Of a DNA stretch of 64,000 nt, positions 10,519 through 21,636 are shown piece by piece; positions within the stretch are counted from its first letter, which is position 1; every line of letters begins with the position of its first letter. The stretch lies in assembly GCA_014529385.2 (NCBI GenBank), contig CM043947.1, positions 117,412,087 to 117,476,086 on the forward strand, given 5' to 3'. The translations under genes were made by a program, and so were the position numbers. This DNA is from Adiantum capillus-veneris. Lineage: Eukaryota; Streptophyta; Polypodiopsida; Polypodiales; Pteridaceae. The notes below the pieces were generated by a model. It ran no database searches and was not told where the DNA came from. It saw only the letters and a list, made by a program, of their open reading frames with translations.

Positions 10519-13193
10519 CATATGGTTACGAGTACCCACACAAAGGAAGGAAAAGATAGCAGCAGAGCCGACTTGGTCATACAAAATGCAAATAGAAAAG
10601 AAAAAGGAATATGCGACTTTTCTTGATAGCATACTCATGGTACATGACATGCCCTGCAATGTTGAAGACACGTGGCTACTTTTCAAACAAGCAATGATCA
10701 CAACCCTTGAAGTTGTAATGGCTAGAGCTCGCAAACAGAAGAAAGATGCAAAAGGCATGCCACATAATTCATGGTTTGATGAAGAATGTAAGGCAGCCAA
10801 ACACAGGTTGAGAATGACACTCAAGTCAGAGGAGGAATGGACACCTTTAGTCAAAGAATATAATGCACTCCTACGAAAGAAAAGAAGAAGATATGAGCTG
10901 GAAAAAGAACAAAAAGAGATCAAGCATTTCAAAGAGAACCCGAAAGGGGCATGGCGGAAAATGAAAGGGAAACAACAGGATATCATGGGAGACATCAGCC
11001 AAGAAGACATGTATGCTTATGTGGAACAACTTTATGTACACAAAGATGCTAAGGAAATGATTGGAAATCAACCCGAGTTGCAAACGAAAGAACCCTTGAC
11101 TATGAAGGTAACTCTAAAAGGTATACAAAAGCTTGAGAATGGGAAAGCACTAGACACCAATAACATGAGCTCGGAAATGCTGAAATGGTCAGGCAAGGTG
11201 GCCAAGGAATGGATCCATAGACTCCTAAATCAAGCAGCCACGCAAGATCTACCCGCAGATTGGCAAGAAAACTGGATTAAGGCCTTATTCAAAAGTGGGG
11301 ACAGAAATCAGCCAAAAAACTATCGCACTATTATGGTTGGTTCATGAATGGCAAAACTCTTGGGTAGCATTTTGGAAAAAGAGATCAGTGTATGGGCTGA
11401 ATGTAATGACAAACGTGCAATTGGTCAAGCAAGCTTTAGATGTCAATACAGCACTATAGATCACCTCATGTCGCTCAGAGTATTGATGGAAGAAAGCCGA
11501 TTGAAGGGCAAAACTTTGTAATGTTGTTTTGTGGACTTCAAAAAAGCGTTCGACACAGTTTGCAGAGATGGTTTGTGGAAAAGAATGGAAAACATTGGAG
11601 TACCGATACACCTTAGAGCGGCGGTGGCTCGTCTCTACAAAAAGGTGAGATGCATGTTGAAAATGCAAACGGGTTTCTCCCAAGAGTTCGAAAGTAACAT
11701 GGGAGTGAAACAAGGCTGCCCTCTGTCCCCAACACTTTTTGGATTACGCATAGATCAACTTGAGGACTTCATACAACAAGCACTCGCACAAGCAGAAGAT
11801 AGACCAAGTATTGGAGCTTTCATACTTTGGCTTCTCATATATGCGGATGATGTAGTCCTTTTTGCATATAACCTCAGGTCATTACAAAGATCAATGGATG
11901 CCGTGCATGCTTTCTGTGAAGCTACGGGCTTAGCTGTCAATGTGAAAAAGACGAAGATTATGTCCATAAGAACACACAAAATAGAAAATCAGCCCAAGGT
12001 GATGTACCTAGACCAAGCAATCTAAGTGGTGGATAGTTTTAAATATTTGGGAGTGGATATTCCTTCCAATCATGCATGGGGAAGTTGTGTAAGAAGCAGA
12101 CTTGATGCGGGCAAGGCCAAATACTACCAATTTGAGAATGTGTACACAAAGCAATATCCGAAGATGGGAGATCAAAGCAATGGTATTTGAAACATGCGTA
12201 GTACAGACCATACTAAATGGGGTGGAAGTTTGGGGTGCTAGCATATCGGCCAGTACATGGAACGAAATAGAAAAGATACAAAAGAAGTTCTTATGTAGAC
12301 ATCTTGGGGTCAAAACGACGACACATACTCCGTGATGATGTTGGAAACAGGCAACAGGCCATTAGAAATGAAAGCATTGCAGAGAATGTACAAATACACT
12401 ATGAAAGTGAAGAAGATGTCTCCCAATAGAATACCACAAGTGGCATGGGGAGTCGGTTGTGCACCACAAAAAACCAACAAGAGCAAAATCCTCTCCTCAA
12501 GTCTGGTACAAGACATCAAGAGATGGTTTGCAAGATGGAATGTGGAAGCATATGTAGACATGCCTATCGAAGAAGGAAAAGAAGGAGATTATATGCTGAA
12601 TTTTGAGCTGACAGCGCTAGACAGTCTCCACAACAAATGGAAGACGGCTACACGCAGATCTAAATTTGAATACAGCTACACACAGATCTAAATTTGAATA
12701 CTACTGCAAACATGTACACACACAGTATTGGGAGGCATACAAAATGTCAGAAACACAAGTTCACATAAGAACTCCTATGTGTCACCGAGTAAGAAGAGCC
12801 ATCACTATGATGCATATGAGAGCTCACAGGCTGAAAGTAGAGACAGGAGGATGGCTGAAAATCGATGCAAGCCAAAGAGAATGCACCCAATGCAGTTTAC
12901 AAAAGATTGAGGATGAGACACATGTGACTCTAGAATGCCTCACATACACCGACATACGCGCTGATTTTCAGCAGCTTACAAGGGATGCACTACTCTTGAG
13001 GAATTGCTCTCTAAAACCGACCCATCTCCTACAGCTCTAGGCATATACCTAGCCAGTATTCTAGAACATCACACACTACTCATGGAAAAGGCAAAGGGTG
13101 CTACACACCACACACACCCGCAAGGGGAGTTTGCTTAGAGTTTTCGAGGGTCCCCTGGGTCATTTTGGCCCCCCGAGGACGTAAATATCAAAT

Positions 13194-13270
<77 letters not shown>
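10519..13270 (+). mobile_element. LINE copy L-f, divergent second lineage
   Basis: This copy of a second, clearly diverged LINE lineage lacks ORF1 and the endonuclease. It ends with GGTCATTTTGGCC then CCCCGAGGACGTAAATATC (about 13159-13190) and a (TC)n tail of about 73 bases (13197-13270). The 3' box is recognisably that of the other lineage although ORF2 is strongly diverged. A 28-bp tandem duplication (about 12653-12708, CAGATCTAAATTTGAATAC twice) breaks the frame. Confidence 0.85.
10586..13040 (+). pseudogene. LINE ORF2 remnant of L-f (RT and zinc finger)
   Basis: The linker with PHNSWFDEECKAAKHR is followed by the RT fingers (QPKNYRTIMVGS), motif A (FVDFKKAFDTV), motif B (GVKQGCPLSPTLFG) and an intact motif C YADD (11840-11851). 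One frame runs from 10586 to about 12100 with three nonsense codons (11345, 11519, 12023). It then shifts at about 12100, 12332 and 12666. The C-terminal finger CTQCSLQKIEDETHVTLEC is CX2CX9HX4C. The upstream endonuclease is not present. Retained catalytic residues with scattered stops suggest moderate age. Confidence 0.9.
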
Positions 13271-13273
<3 letters not shown>

Positions 13274-13410
13274 CTACTGCAAGAAGAACCTCGGCCCACA
13301 TCCCTGCCCACAGCATCCAGTGTGTCTCTCTCCTTGAACCATCACCTGCCCACATGTGCTCTGATACCAAATGTAGGACGCTCTGGGCTGCTATTTGCTC
13401 TATACGTTGA

Positions 13411-13411
<1 letters not shown>
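13271..13411 (-). repeat. LTR/PBS junction fragment, minus orientation
   Basis: GCTCTGATACCA at 13358-13369 is the complement of the PBS TGGTATCAGAGC, followed by AATGTAGGACG, which read on the minus strand is an LTR end (CGTCCTACA). Only about 140 bases lie between two TC tracts. The parent element cannot be named. Confidence 0.45.

Positions 13412-13483
<72 letters not shown>
13412..13483 (+). repeat. (TC)n microsatellite of about 72 bases
   Basis: Perfect dinucleotide tract. It does not follow a LINE 3' box, unlike the other tracts, but the 5' end of LINE L-g starts at its end. Confidence 0.9.
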
Positions 13484-13487
<4 letters not shown>

Positions 13488-14100
13488 GCTCGCTGCTGCC
13501 CCGCCCTGCGCGCGTTGCACCCCCCTGCTCGCCCTGCCCTGCATCCCGCTCTACTCGCTGCTGCCCTGACCTGCGCGCGAGCTCTGCTCTGCATCCCACT
13601 TGCCCTGCTCGCAACCCACCCCCCGCATAACCTGTAGCACACCCCCCCCCAAACCCCGTTTTCGCGTGCGTCCCACAACTGTTTTGCATTTTTGCATTTG
13701 CATTTTCCGCGCGCGTCCCCACAGCCCAGAATTTTCCAGCATCCCCCCCCCCCCCCCCCCACCAACCCCCCCGGCAAATTCCCTAACTCCCACACGACTA
13801 ATTCCCCAACTCCCAAACGATTTTCAAACAGCTTTCTAAGCCCTGCAGGAAAACAGTAACTGCACGCAAAATTCAGAAATTTACAGAATTTTCAATATCT
13901 CAAGAATTTACAGAGCTTACAGAAATTGCAGAATCAGCAGTTGCAGAAAGCCTGAATTTGTTTGATTTGCAAAAATTGCAGGAAAGGCAAAAACGTATGC
14001 CATGTATGCTTAAAGTGGGGAGAACATGTATGCATAGTGTGGGTATGTAGGGCCATCTCCTACTACCATCGCAAATTCCCCTCTCGTTTTTTGCGGCGAC
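13484..14100 (+). other. GC-rich 5' region of L-g
   Basis: Sequence rich in CTGCC and GCGCGC precedes ORF1 and is followed by an AT-rich stretch with repeated CAGAA-like words (13880-13985). By position it is the LINE 5' UTR and should carry the internal promoter. No specific promoter element could be identified. Confidence 0.5.
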
Positions 14101-14109
14101 CAAGTATGC

Positions 14110-14984
14110 GGAAACAAAATGACAAGCTTGACCCTTTAGAGGGTGCAGTTCAAAAATGTAAAGAAGAAATGACGGAACAATTAACAAGATCAACCGCAAC
14201 TTATTGGGCACAATAAAAATGCTCGACGAACGCGTGTTGGCCCAAGAAAGCAAGATAGCCACACTGGGAGATCAGGTGACAGCCAACACGAAGACGTCAC
14301 TCAAGAGGGAGCTCGCAGAGGCACCATCACGAAACACACTTGAAGAGGGAGAATTGCAACCTTCAGTAATAGAAGAGCTAAACACGATCAAAGAGCAAGT
14401 GCGAGCCATGAAAGAGGGGGAAGAGCAACACAAAGAAATGACGACCTCGTGGGTGGACGTTCTTACAAAGACTCAGCAAAACGCAGATGAGGCCGAGAAG
14501 TGGATTGAGGTTGCCAAGAAAGGGAAAAGCAAGGAAACAACTACGTCCATACCCACCATCATTAACCTGACACTTCAAGAGGAGCAAAGAAGGCGTGTGC
14601 GCTCTCTACATGTGAGGATTTGCGATCTGAAAGACAAAGATAATGTGGACGAAGAGGTAAAAGAACTTATGGCTTTGATGGGATTCATGAGCCGATGCAC
14701 TCAAGAGCTTGGAGAGTGGGCAACAAGAAAAATGGGAGCAAGGGGAAACCTCGAAAGAAAGAGCACTCATCCTTCGTTTTCCCTCTATGGAAGCCAAGAA
14801 GGACTTTTTGTAGAAGAGACCAACTCTTAAGAAAATGGGCATCTTCCTCGGGGATGACCTTACCCTATCACAGATAGCTCATATGCAAGAGGTAATGCCA
14901 GAGATTAGAGCGGCAAGGGAAAAAGGTAAGATTGCTTTTTACCAAGATGGAAGAGTGGTGATATTGGAGCCACGCTCCACATGA
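14110..14984 (+). pseudogene. LINE ORF1 remnant (L-g)
   Basis: This is homologous to the intact ORF1 of L-j. A coiled-coil region contains PSVIEELNTIKEQV and DEAEKWIEVAKKGK. It is followed by an RRM-like segment RSLHVRICDLKDKDNVDEEV and a C-terminal region with GIFLGDDLTLSQIAHMQEV and EIRAAREKGKIAFY. The frame changes near 14690-14835, so the product is split. The end is TCC-ACA-TGA at 14982-14984, in frame with the endonuclease that follows. ORF1 proteins of LINEs bind RNA and form the ribonucleoprotein; the role here is by homology. Confidence 0.8.
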
Positions 14985-14987
14985 CGG
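14982..14987 (+). promoter_or_regulatory. In-frame UGA-CGG between ORF1 and ORF2 (L-g)
   Basis: TGA CGG separates the ORF1 end (ILEPRST) from RCETYRTTLKVAIWNCNG, the endonuclease start, with no frame change. No in-frame ATG lies between this stop and the catalytic WNCNG motif. The overlapping ATGA start is in another frame and hits TGA after three codons. UGA-CGG is a known class of leaky stop context in plants and plant viruses. Confidence 0.6.
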
Positions 14988-17900
14988 TGTGAGACCTATA
15001 GGACCACACTCAAAGTTGCTATCTGGAATTGTAATGGATCTATGCGTCTAGATGTGGGTGCTTTTGAGGAAAGTTTTAGTGGGAGAGATATCATCCTCTA
15101 CTCTGAGACACTCAGGCCCCTGGGCAGTCTGTGCCTCACATTAGTGGATACAGATGGGAGACCGCATGTAGACAGGAGACACGATCAGAGCAATGAGGGC
15201 GGGGCTCAGGTGGAGTGGCAGTGTTATTCAGCGAGGAGTTGCAGCCATTGATACACATAGCTCGCAGGGATGAGCAAGCTAGGTACATGTGGGTGAGATT
15301 GAGAGCACAGACGGGCAAATATCTTTACATTGCTATTTGCTACTTTCCCCCGAGTACGTCAGTGTATGCACCACCCAAAGGACAGTCCCCCTTTCCTATT
15401 TTGGATGATGACATCTAGGAGTTCTCTAGAGATGGTGACATCATCATTCTAGGGGATTTCACTGCTAGGACTGCTCATCATCAGACAGTTTTTTATGATA
15501 CTACAGAAGAGATGCTGAGAGAGCTGGATGTTGCAGAGACAGGCCTATCCAAACTATCACAAGATGGGGAGCATACTGAGTATGTACGACACTTGATAGA
15601 CATGGGGACTGCACATGGATTGGTCATCTTGAATGGCCTACAGAGATTTCCCGCTGCAGGGGGGTTTTACATGCTTTCCACACAGACATGGAGCTAGCAC
15701 AGTGGATTATGTCATGGCACAGCCGAGTCTCATCTCTAGTATCCACGACCTCACAATTGGACCCCGACCTATTGGTGTGGCAGTGAACCATGCTCTTGTG
15801 TCACTGACCATCTCTCTCGAGTTTCGTGTAGCACACAGGCCACAGGCAACAGCTCCTACTCGCTACACGTCCACGCAGGAGATGGACTCTGTATACATAG
15901 ATGGGATCTACAGACGCTTGTGTACAGAAGAGCCAAGGAGACCTTTGGAGGAGCTTACTACTATACTGACGCAGACGTTACATGATGCAGCAGCAGACGC
16001 ATACCCACACGCACAGCCTGAGCAGAGACGTCGTTCTAGGAGCATGCCCCATAACAACTGGTATGACGAGGAATGCCGAGAGACCAGAGCTAGACTTCAG
16101 AGAGAGGTGCTTTTGGGGGACATCACTCACAGACAGTCACAGATTGACTTCCGACGCCTAGTGCGGCGGAAGAAGAGGGCATTTTTGGCTCGCCTAGAGC
16201 AGGATCCATACCAGCTATTCTTGAGTCGGGCCTCACGTGAGGCATGGCGGCTCTTTCATGAGCACTCCCCTCCCCCTGCCATTACCTCCACAGAGGCTTG
16301 GGGCCGGTACGCGTCATCTCTATACACAGTTCCTGTACAACCGCCCCTTCCCGACCCCCTCGATCCATGCCCCCATACATGTGCTTTTTTCACTGCTGAG
16401 ATGGTGAGGAAGGCCATTGACAGGATCAGGACTGGGAGAGCATATGATCATGATGGCTTAGTGGCTGAGCACTTCATGCATGCCAGAGCTCTACCAGCAA
16501 AGCTCCTAGCAGTTATGTTTAACCGTGCCATGTGTGAGGGCTTGCTTGATACTTGGAGCCTATCTACTATTGTACCTATCTTCAAGTCAGGAGACCCTAT
16601 GGAGCCTGGGAATTATCGCACTATCATGATCGGACACACATTGGCACGGTTGTACGCATCCATTCTTGAGCAGCAGCTGAGTAGATGGGCAGAGAAGGAA
16701 GGGATACGAGCAGCCGGGCAGGCAAGATTCATGAGAGGCTTTTCTACTCTTCACCATATCTTGACACTCAGAGCCATCATTGAGGAGGGCAGATCACATG
16801 GGAGACAGATCTATTGCAGCTTTGTGGACTTCCGCAAAGCATTTGACACCCTACCCAAAGCTAGATTGATGCGCAGATTTCAGGAGATGGGAGTACCCAC
16901 AGAGCTCATTTGGGGGGTCATGGCACTGTACAGGTCAGTAGTGGGGCATGTACGCACCTCAGAGGGCCTATCTACAGCAGTTCATTCCACTATTGGGGTG
17001 AAGCAGGGTTGCCCGCTCTCTCCTAGTCTGTTTGGGATGTATATGGATGAGGTTTCTGACTACATTGAGAGAGATGGTGATAGAGGTGCACAACTGGCAA
17101 GAACATGGATCCCACTATTGTTATATGCTGATGATATTGTGTTGATCTCCGACTTTCCAGAGGGGATGCAACGTCACGTGGATGCTTTGCATAGCTTTGC
17201 CCATGAAAGTGGCTTGTCTGTCAACCTTGGTAAAACCAAGGTCATGGTATTTAATACGACCCCACGGTGGATCAGGAGGTCAGCGCACGCATTCACATAC
17301 GGCCAGGAGACAGTGGAGTATACAGATGCTTACACCTACCTTGAAGTGGTTTTTAGTGGACCAGCATTTTCATTGAGAAGATCAGCAGAGACTAGATTGA
17401 CCAGAGCCCATGCAGCATTGGGTAGATTGGAGAGGATGTGTTCACATGTTCAGTTTCAGGAGCCTCGTACGAAGCTCTGGCTCTTTGACACCCTGGTGGC
17501 TTCTGCATGCTCTATGGAGCTGAGATTTGGCGACCTTCATTGGACCATCATGGAAGGACAGGTCGCACTGATGGATGGGGGGACATGGAGAAGCCACTAG
17601 TCTCTATGATCTCACGGCTCATTAGACACAAGGCTTCAGTACCACGTGCCATTATACGAGCAGAGCTAGCTACCCCCCCGCTAGTGGTTGAGGCGCTCAC
17701 CAGATCTGTCTCCTTCGTACACCGTATTGGGGAACTTCCCAGAAACAGATATGCCCGCCTTGCACTTGAGTCCTCTCGACAGTTAGCCATGCAGGGAGAT
17801 GCAGCATGCTGGTATGGGGAGATGACATCATGGTTTCACGCGCATGGGTTCAGCATAGACACACTCTCCCCCTTCCAGTACTCACTGGATGCACCGTCTC

Positions 17901-18656
17901 TGACTCTCACACGGTCCGAGATCACCAGGCTCATCCGCCAGGACCTGACTCAGCTAGACATCCGGAGGACATGGATACAGCCAGCACAGGAGCTGGGCAC
18001 GAAGATGGCTTTCTACAGAGAGCATCTTCTCTAGCTTACGGAGGACGGTTTTGTGACGAGACCTAGATACATGGATACGATGTGCTATTGGCCAGATACG
18101 CACATCTTCACACTAGCTGCGGATCGAGACTGGGATATACAGCAGAGTACCAGCAGAGGCCAGGACATGCCTCTTATGTGACATGGAGCCGGAGAAAGAG
18201 TTGGACTACGCATTCCACTGCCCCGTCTACTACGAGATACGCGGCCGCTTCCACTGCTTGTTCAGAGAGGGCTTCGGACCACTCTCCAGAGTCATGCGGT
18301 ACGAGGATCAGAGATGCTTGGGTCTGTTTTTTCTCGAGCTACGCAGACATAGAGAGAGCGTGATGAGAGGAGAGGCCAGCCAGTCTTAGAGACGGATCAC
18401 AGACTTCTTTAGAGCAGACACTGGACACCCGGAGAAGCTACTACCACAGCAGATCTTGTTGTCTCACACCACAGGCACACTGATTGACCGAGCAATTGAA
18501 TTGGGGAGATCCAGACGCCCACGAATGCGGAAGACTACACAGCATCGACGAAGGCTACATCAGAGGATCCGGATCACTTTGGCCCAACATGCACGACGCT
18601 TGGTGAGACTGCGAACCATGGAGGAGATTGATGAGATCCGCTAGCGACCAATGTTG
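14985..18656 (+). pseudogene. LINE ORF2 remnant (endonuclease, RT, zinc finger; L-g)
   Basis: The apurinic-like endonuclease shows WNCNGSM, YSET, IILGDFTAR (catalytic Asn of GDFN changed), and HGASTVDYV. The RT (about 16400-17400) shows GNYRTIMIGHTLARLYAS, FVDFRKAFDT, GVKQGCPLSPSLFG and an intact YADD (17124-17135). The C-terminal part has the finger region and RCLGLFFLELRRH. The lesions are a shift near 15230, a TAG at 15416-15418, a shift near a G run at 15656, a shift near 17505, a TAG at 18032-18034, a small deletion near 18075 and a TAG at 18642. The stretch 15633-17600 is open for 655 codons. Confidence 0.92.
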
Positions 18657-18866
18657 GATCACTTGCGAGTCGTGGTTTAGCTATCCCGGCTAGCTTCTTA
18701 TTTCACACCAGCTTAGGATTTCATATTATTTATATCTCATCCTTTTGTCATTACATTTTTACTACTCTGACTTTGTATCAGATCCACCACATTGTAACGC
18801 TTTGGTCTCATAGGTCATTTTGGCCTTTTGAAGACGTTAATATAACATTTCATTTCTCTCTCAAAG

Positions 18867-19176
18867 AGTACTTCTCAATGGCATATCTAGATGGCCATTG
18901 TCAAAATAGTTGCACGAAACTCCATTTCTGCCCCTATGTGTGTCTGTGTGAACAAAAAGAGTACAAGTGATTGTTAACATCCATGAGAGAGGAGAGAGAG
19001 CAGAGGCGGGGGGACTTGAGCGGTGAGAGCAAGCCCTATGCAAATTGTTCTCTAAGCAATATGCCCCAATCGTGTTTTCGTAAAAAAAATTCACATGCAA
19101 GCCCAATCATAGGTAGCTCATACAATTTTGGCCCTCAAAATGCAATTAAAGGCTAAAAAGTTTTTATAAAAAGAAG
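18867..19176. other. No recognised feature
   Basis: AT-rich sequence between the LINE L-g end and the inverted-repeat element. Nothing recognised. Confidence 0.35.
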
Positions 19177-19619
19177 GGAAAATTACCAAAATACCCCTCT
19201 AATTTGTGGAAATTCCCAAAATACCCTTCAATTTTCCAAAATTCCCAATATACCCCTCATATTTTGTCATAAATTTCCAAAATTCCCAAAATACCCCTGG
19301 TTGTGAGAGTAAATTTATCCAGAGATAAAAAAATTTGTAGCTTTTCATAAGAAGACTGATTGTCTATCAATACAAGATACTAAAACTAGAATTTGATCTA
19401 GTTATGTAGGCTTTGGAGATGAATTGCTTCATTATTTTTAGACATAATTGTCGTTATTTGGGAGGTAATTTGTGACAAATTACATGCTAAGCACTAAAAA
19501 ACGGATCTCCATTGTCAAAAAAGAAGGAGGATTAGGAAATCGTGAACAATCCAACTAAAATAGATACAAGGGTATTTTGGGAATTTCCACAAATTGGAGG
19601 GGTATTTTGGTAATTTTCC
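19177..19619. mobile_element. 443-bp element with 52-bp terminal inverted repeats
   Basis: The left arm 19177-19228 starts GGAAAATTACCAAAATACCC. The right arm 19568-19619 is its reverse complement, with a single difference in 52 positions. Further copies of the word TTCCCAAAATACCCC lie inside the left side (19229-19305). No open frame is present. This fits a MITE or foldback DNA transposon. A target duplication could not be fixed because both flanks are A/T rich (TAAAAA-like on each side). Confidence 0.7.
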
Positions 19620-19794
19620 GTTAAAAAATCCTTGGGAAACAAGAAACACGTTCCTCAAAAACAGGAAACGCAAGGAAATGGCAGAACGTTTAATTGATAT
19701 TTAGCTTTCTTAGGGCTTTGAACGATGAATTGTTTAAAATGGTTAATAGTAAATGTTGATGTTTTACATATCTTTTTACAACATCAGTTGCATA

Positions 19795-20215
19795 TGAGGT
19801 CACTACCACTCACAGCTCCGAAACCAACTCTCTCGAAGGACGTCCATCCCATCCCATACATTCAAGAGCTCTTTGTTTCATCAAGACCTATTGTGGTTGC
19901 TACAGATCATGCATATGTATCCTTTACACTAAACGCCCATTGCACTACAAAGCCCATGAAGAGCGAGGCAAAAAAAATCTTATCCTAGAGATACCAGTTT
20001 TCTAGGAAATGATGTCTACACTGTTTCGACCTTTAGATTGGTACGAGAGATGGATCCACAAGGCCCAAGCACCTTTATACACGAGTTTACAAATGCTAGT
20101 CGTGTCTAAAGCTACAATCTTTCTCCACGCTTGTGGCACAAGTAGAAAAATTTGTGGCAATATGCCTCAATATAGCTGGTATGAGATGAGTGCCACGAGC
20201 CAGATCACATAGAGA
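19795..20215 (+). pseudogene. Diverged LINE endonuclease fragment
   Basis: SSRPIVVATDHAYVSFTL corresponds to the endonuclease C-terminus of L-g (GPRPIGVAVNHALVSLTI), including the Asp-His pair. NMPQYSWYEMSA near 20160 corresponds to SMPHNNWYDEECRE. The spacing matches LINE ORF2. The identity is low and several shifts are needed, so this is an old copy or a third lineage. Confidence 0.6.
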
Positions 20216-21636
20216 GGGAGTGACGAAGGACACCTCGCACTAACAAGCACAAGTTAGCGAGGTAGTGACAACGGACAAATTACACTAACATGCACAGATT
20301 ACCTTTCAACCTGTCACAAACGGGGGCATAATGCAAATATACCTTGATAAATAGAATTTATCACTTGATATTGAAGCCAATTGATACAAAGAGAAAGAGC
20401 GAGAGAGAAAGAAGATCGTAAAACCCTATTCCTAGGAGCCGCTATTCCTTACTCGGAATCCTCGAGAACCAAGTTCTCGCATCTGGAATTCACTTTCCAA
20501 TCTCAAGGCATGGCAACCCTACAACTCTTTTCCGACTCTAATCCCAGAGTCTCCTTACGTAGCATCAACTTTGCATTCTTGGACACACAGTCCCCTCTCG
20601 TGAATCTCTACTCCTTGATCCCAACTCGAGAGTCTACCACTCTCAGATCTGTGGATCCAGCCCCAAAACCTAGGGTGCAAAATTCTCATAGAGCATTTTT
20701 CTCTTGCAGAGGCTCATGTCTTCCTCTGCTCCTACTTCCTCATGCAAAGGAAGTGCACCTACAAACAAACACTCATATTTCAAAACATGAAAAGCATCAC
20801 CTATGAAGACTCAAAACTTGGAATGCAACTCAGTTCTCGCAAAGCAACTTCTCCAAAAGAGATCTCTATGCAGAGAAGCTTCTCTTACAATCCTGCACAT
20901 AGAAAAGGTGTGCTCTCGGGTTTCTTCTCGTAAATCAGCCCCGTCTATGACATCTATGGGCTGAAAATAGAGAAAAACAGCAGTTTGTTCAGATGGTTGG
21001 GGGAGAAGGGCTAGGGCCTTGCTTTTTTTATTGCAAAGAGTGAGAGAGATCATTTTTATAGCTCCTGGCAGCCTGGCAAGAATAGAGGAGTTCTGATTGC
21101 TTTTCCCCGCAAGAATAGGGCAAAGGGGGCGCCTATAGAGAGAGATGCTCAGTTGGCTTGCTGCCCAAGCCAAACAGAGGGGGAAGGGCTTGACAATAGC
21201 AAGAGAAGGGGGGCGCCCAGCTTTTTGGCTCTATTTCTGCAGCTGGCTGCCCAAATTAGTGGGTGGCCGGGCGATTTTAAAATTGGTCTGAACCTGCCAA
21301 AAACTCAGTAAAACCTTACAAGTCTAGAAGCCATGCTTACACAATCACAACCCAGGCATCCCCGGATGCAGTCTCATGCATAGAAGCAATGCTAACATAG
21401 ACTCCTTTACGAAAAGCACCTGTTTTCCCGAAAAGAAACTCGCTTTTTTCAAAAAGCAACTACATTTCCTCACAACTTACTTTGAACCCATCTTCATTCA
21501 AGTGCTTGTCTCCTCTCTTGTGCACAACTTTACTAAGTTTGGAATACCTCTTGACCATGGAATAGTCCCTTTCCGAAGCTCTTGTCACCCAGCATGTCAC
21601 AGATCAGGAATACCCATCACTTAGTCCTTTCTCACA
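20216..21636. other. No recognised feature
   Basis: An open frame at 20381-20806 (141 codons) shows no motif I recognise. The sequence otherwise has no match in the window. Confidence 0.35.

Larger units (their letters stand above)
13484..18866 (+). mobile_element. LINE copy L-g, nearly full length
   Basis: The order is a GC-rich 5' region (13484 to about 14100, with a poly-C run near 13742-13760), ORF1 (to 14984), ORF2 (endonuclease, RT, zinc finger, to about 18645), 3' UTR, 3' box (18802-18860) and a short TTTCTCTCTC end. It starts right after a (TC)n tract. No long tail and no clear target duplication were found. Reading frames are broken as described in the ORF entries. Confidence 0.88.

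Noticed and set aside
13412-13483. TC tract as the tail of LINE L-f
   Set aside because: L-f already ends with its own tract at 13197-13270. The second tract follows LTR-like sequence and has no 3' box before it.
14981-14983. ATGA overlap as a termination-reinitiation start for LINE ORF2
   Set aside because: In all three copies the ATG of ATGACGG is in a different frame from the endonuclease and meets a stop after a few codons, so it cannot start ORF2.
20381-20806. 141-codon frame as a host protein
   Set aside because: Its composition is close to translated non-coding DNA, with no recognised family. It is left as unassigned.
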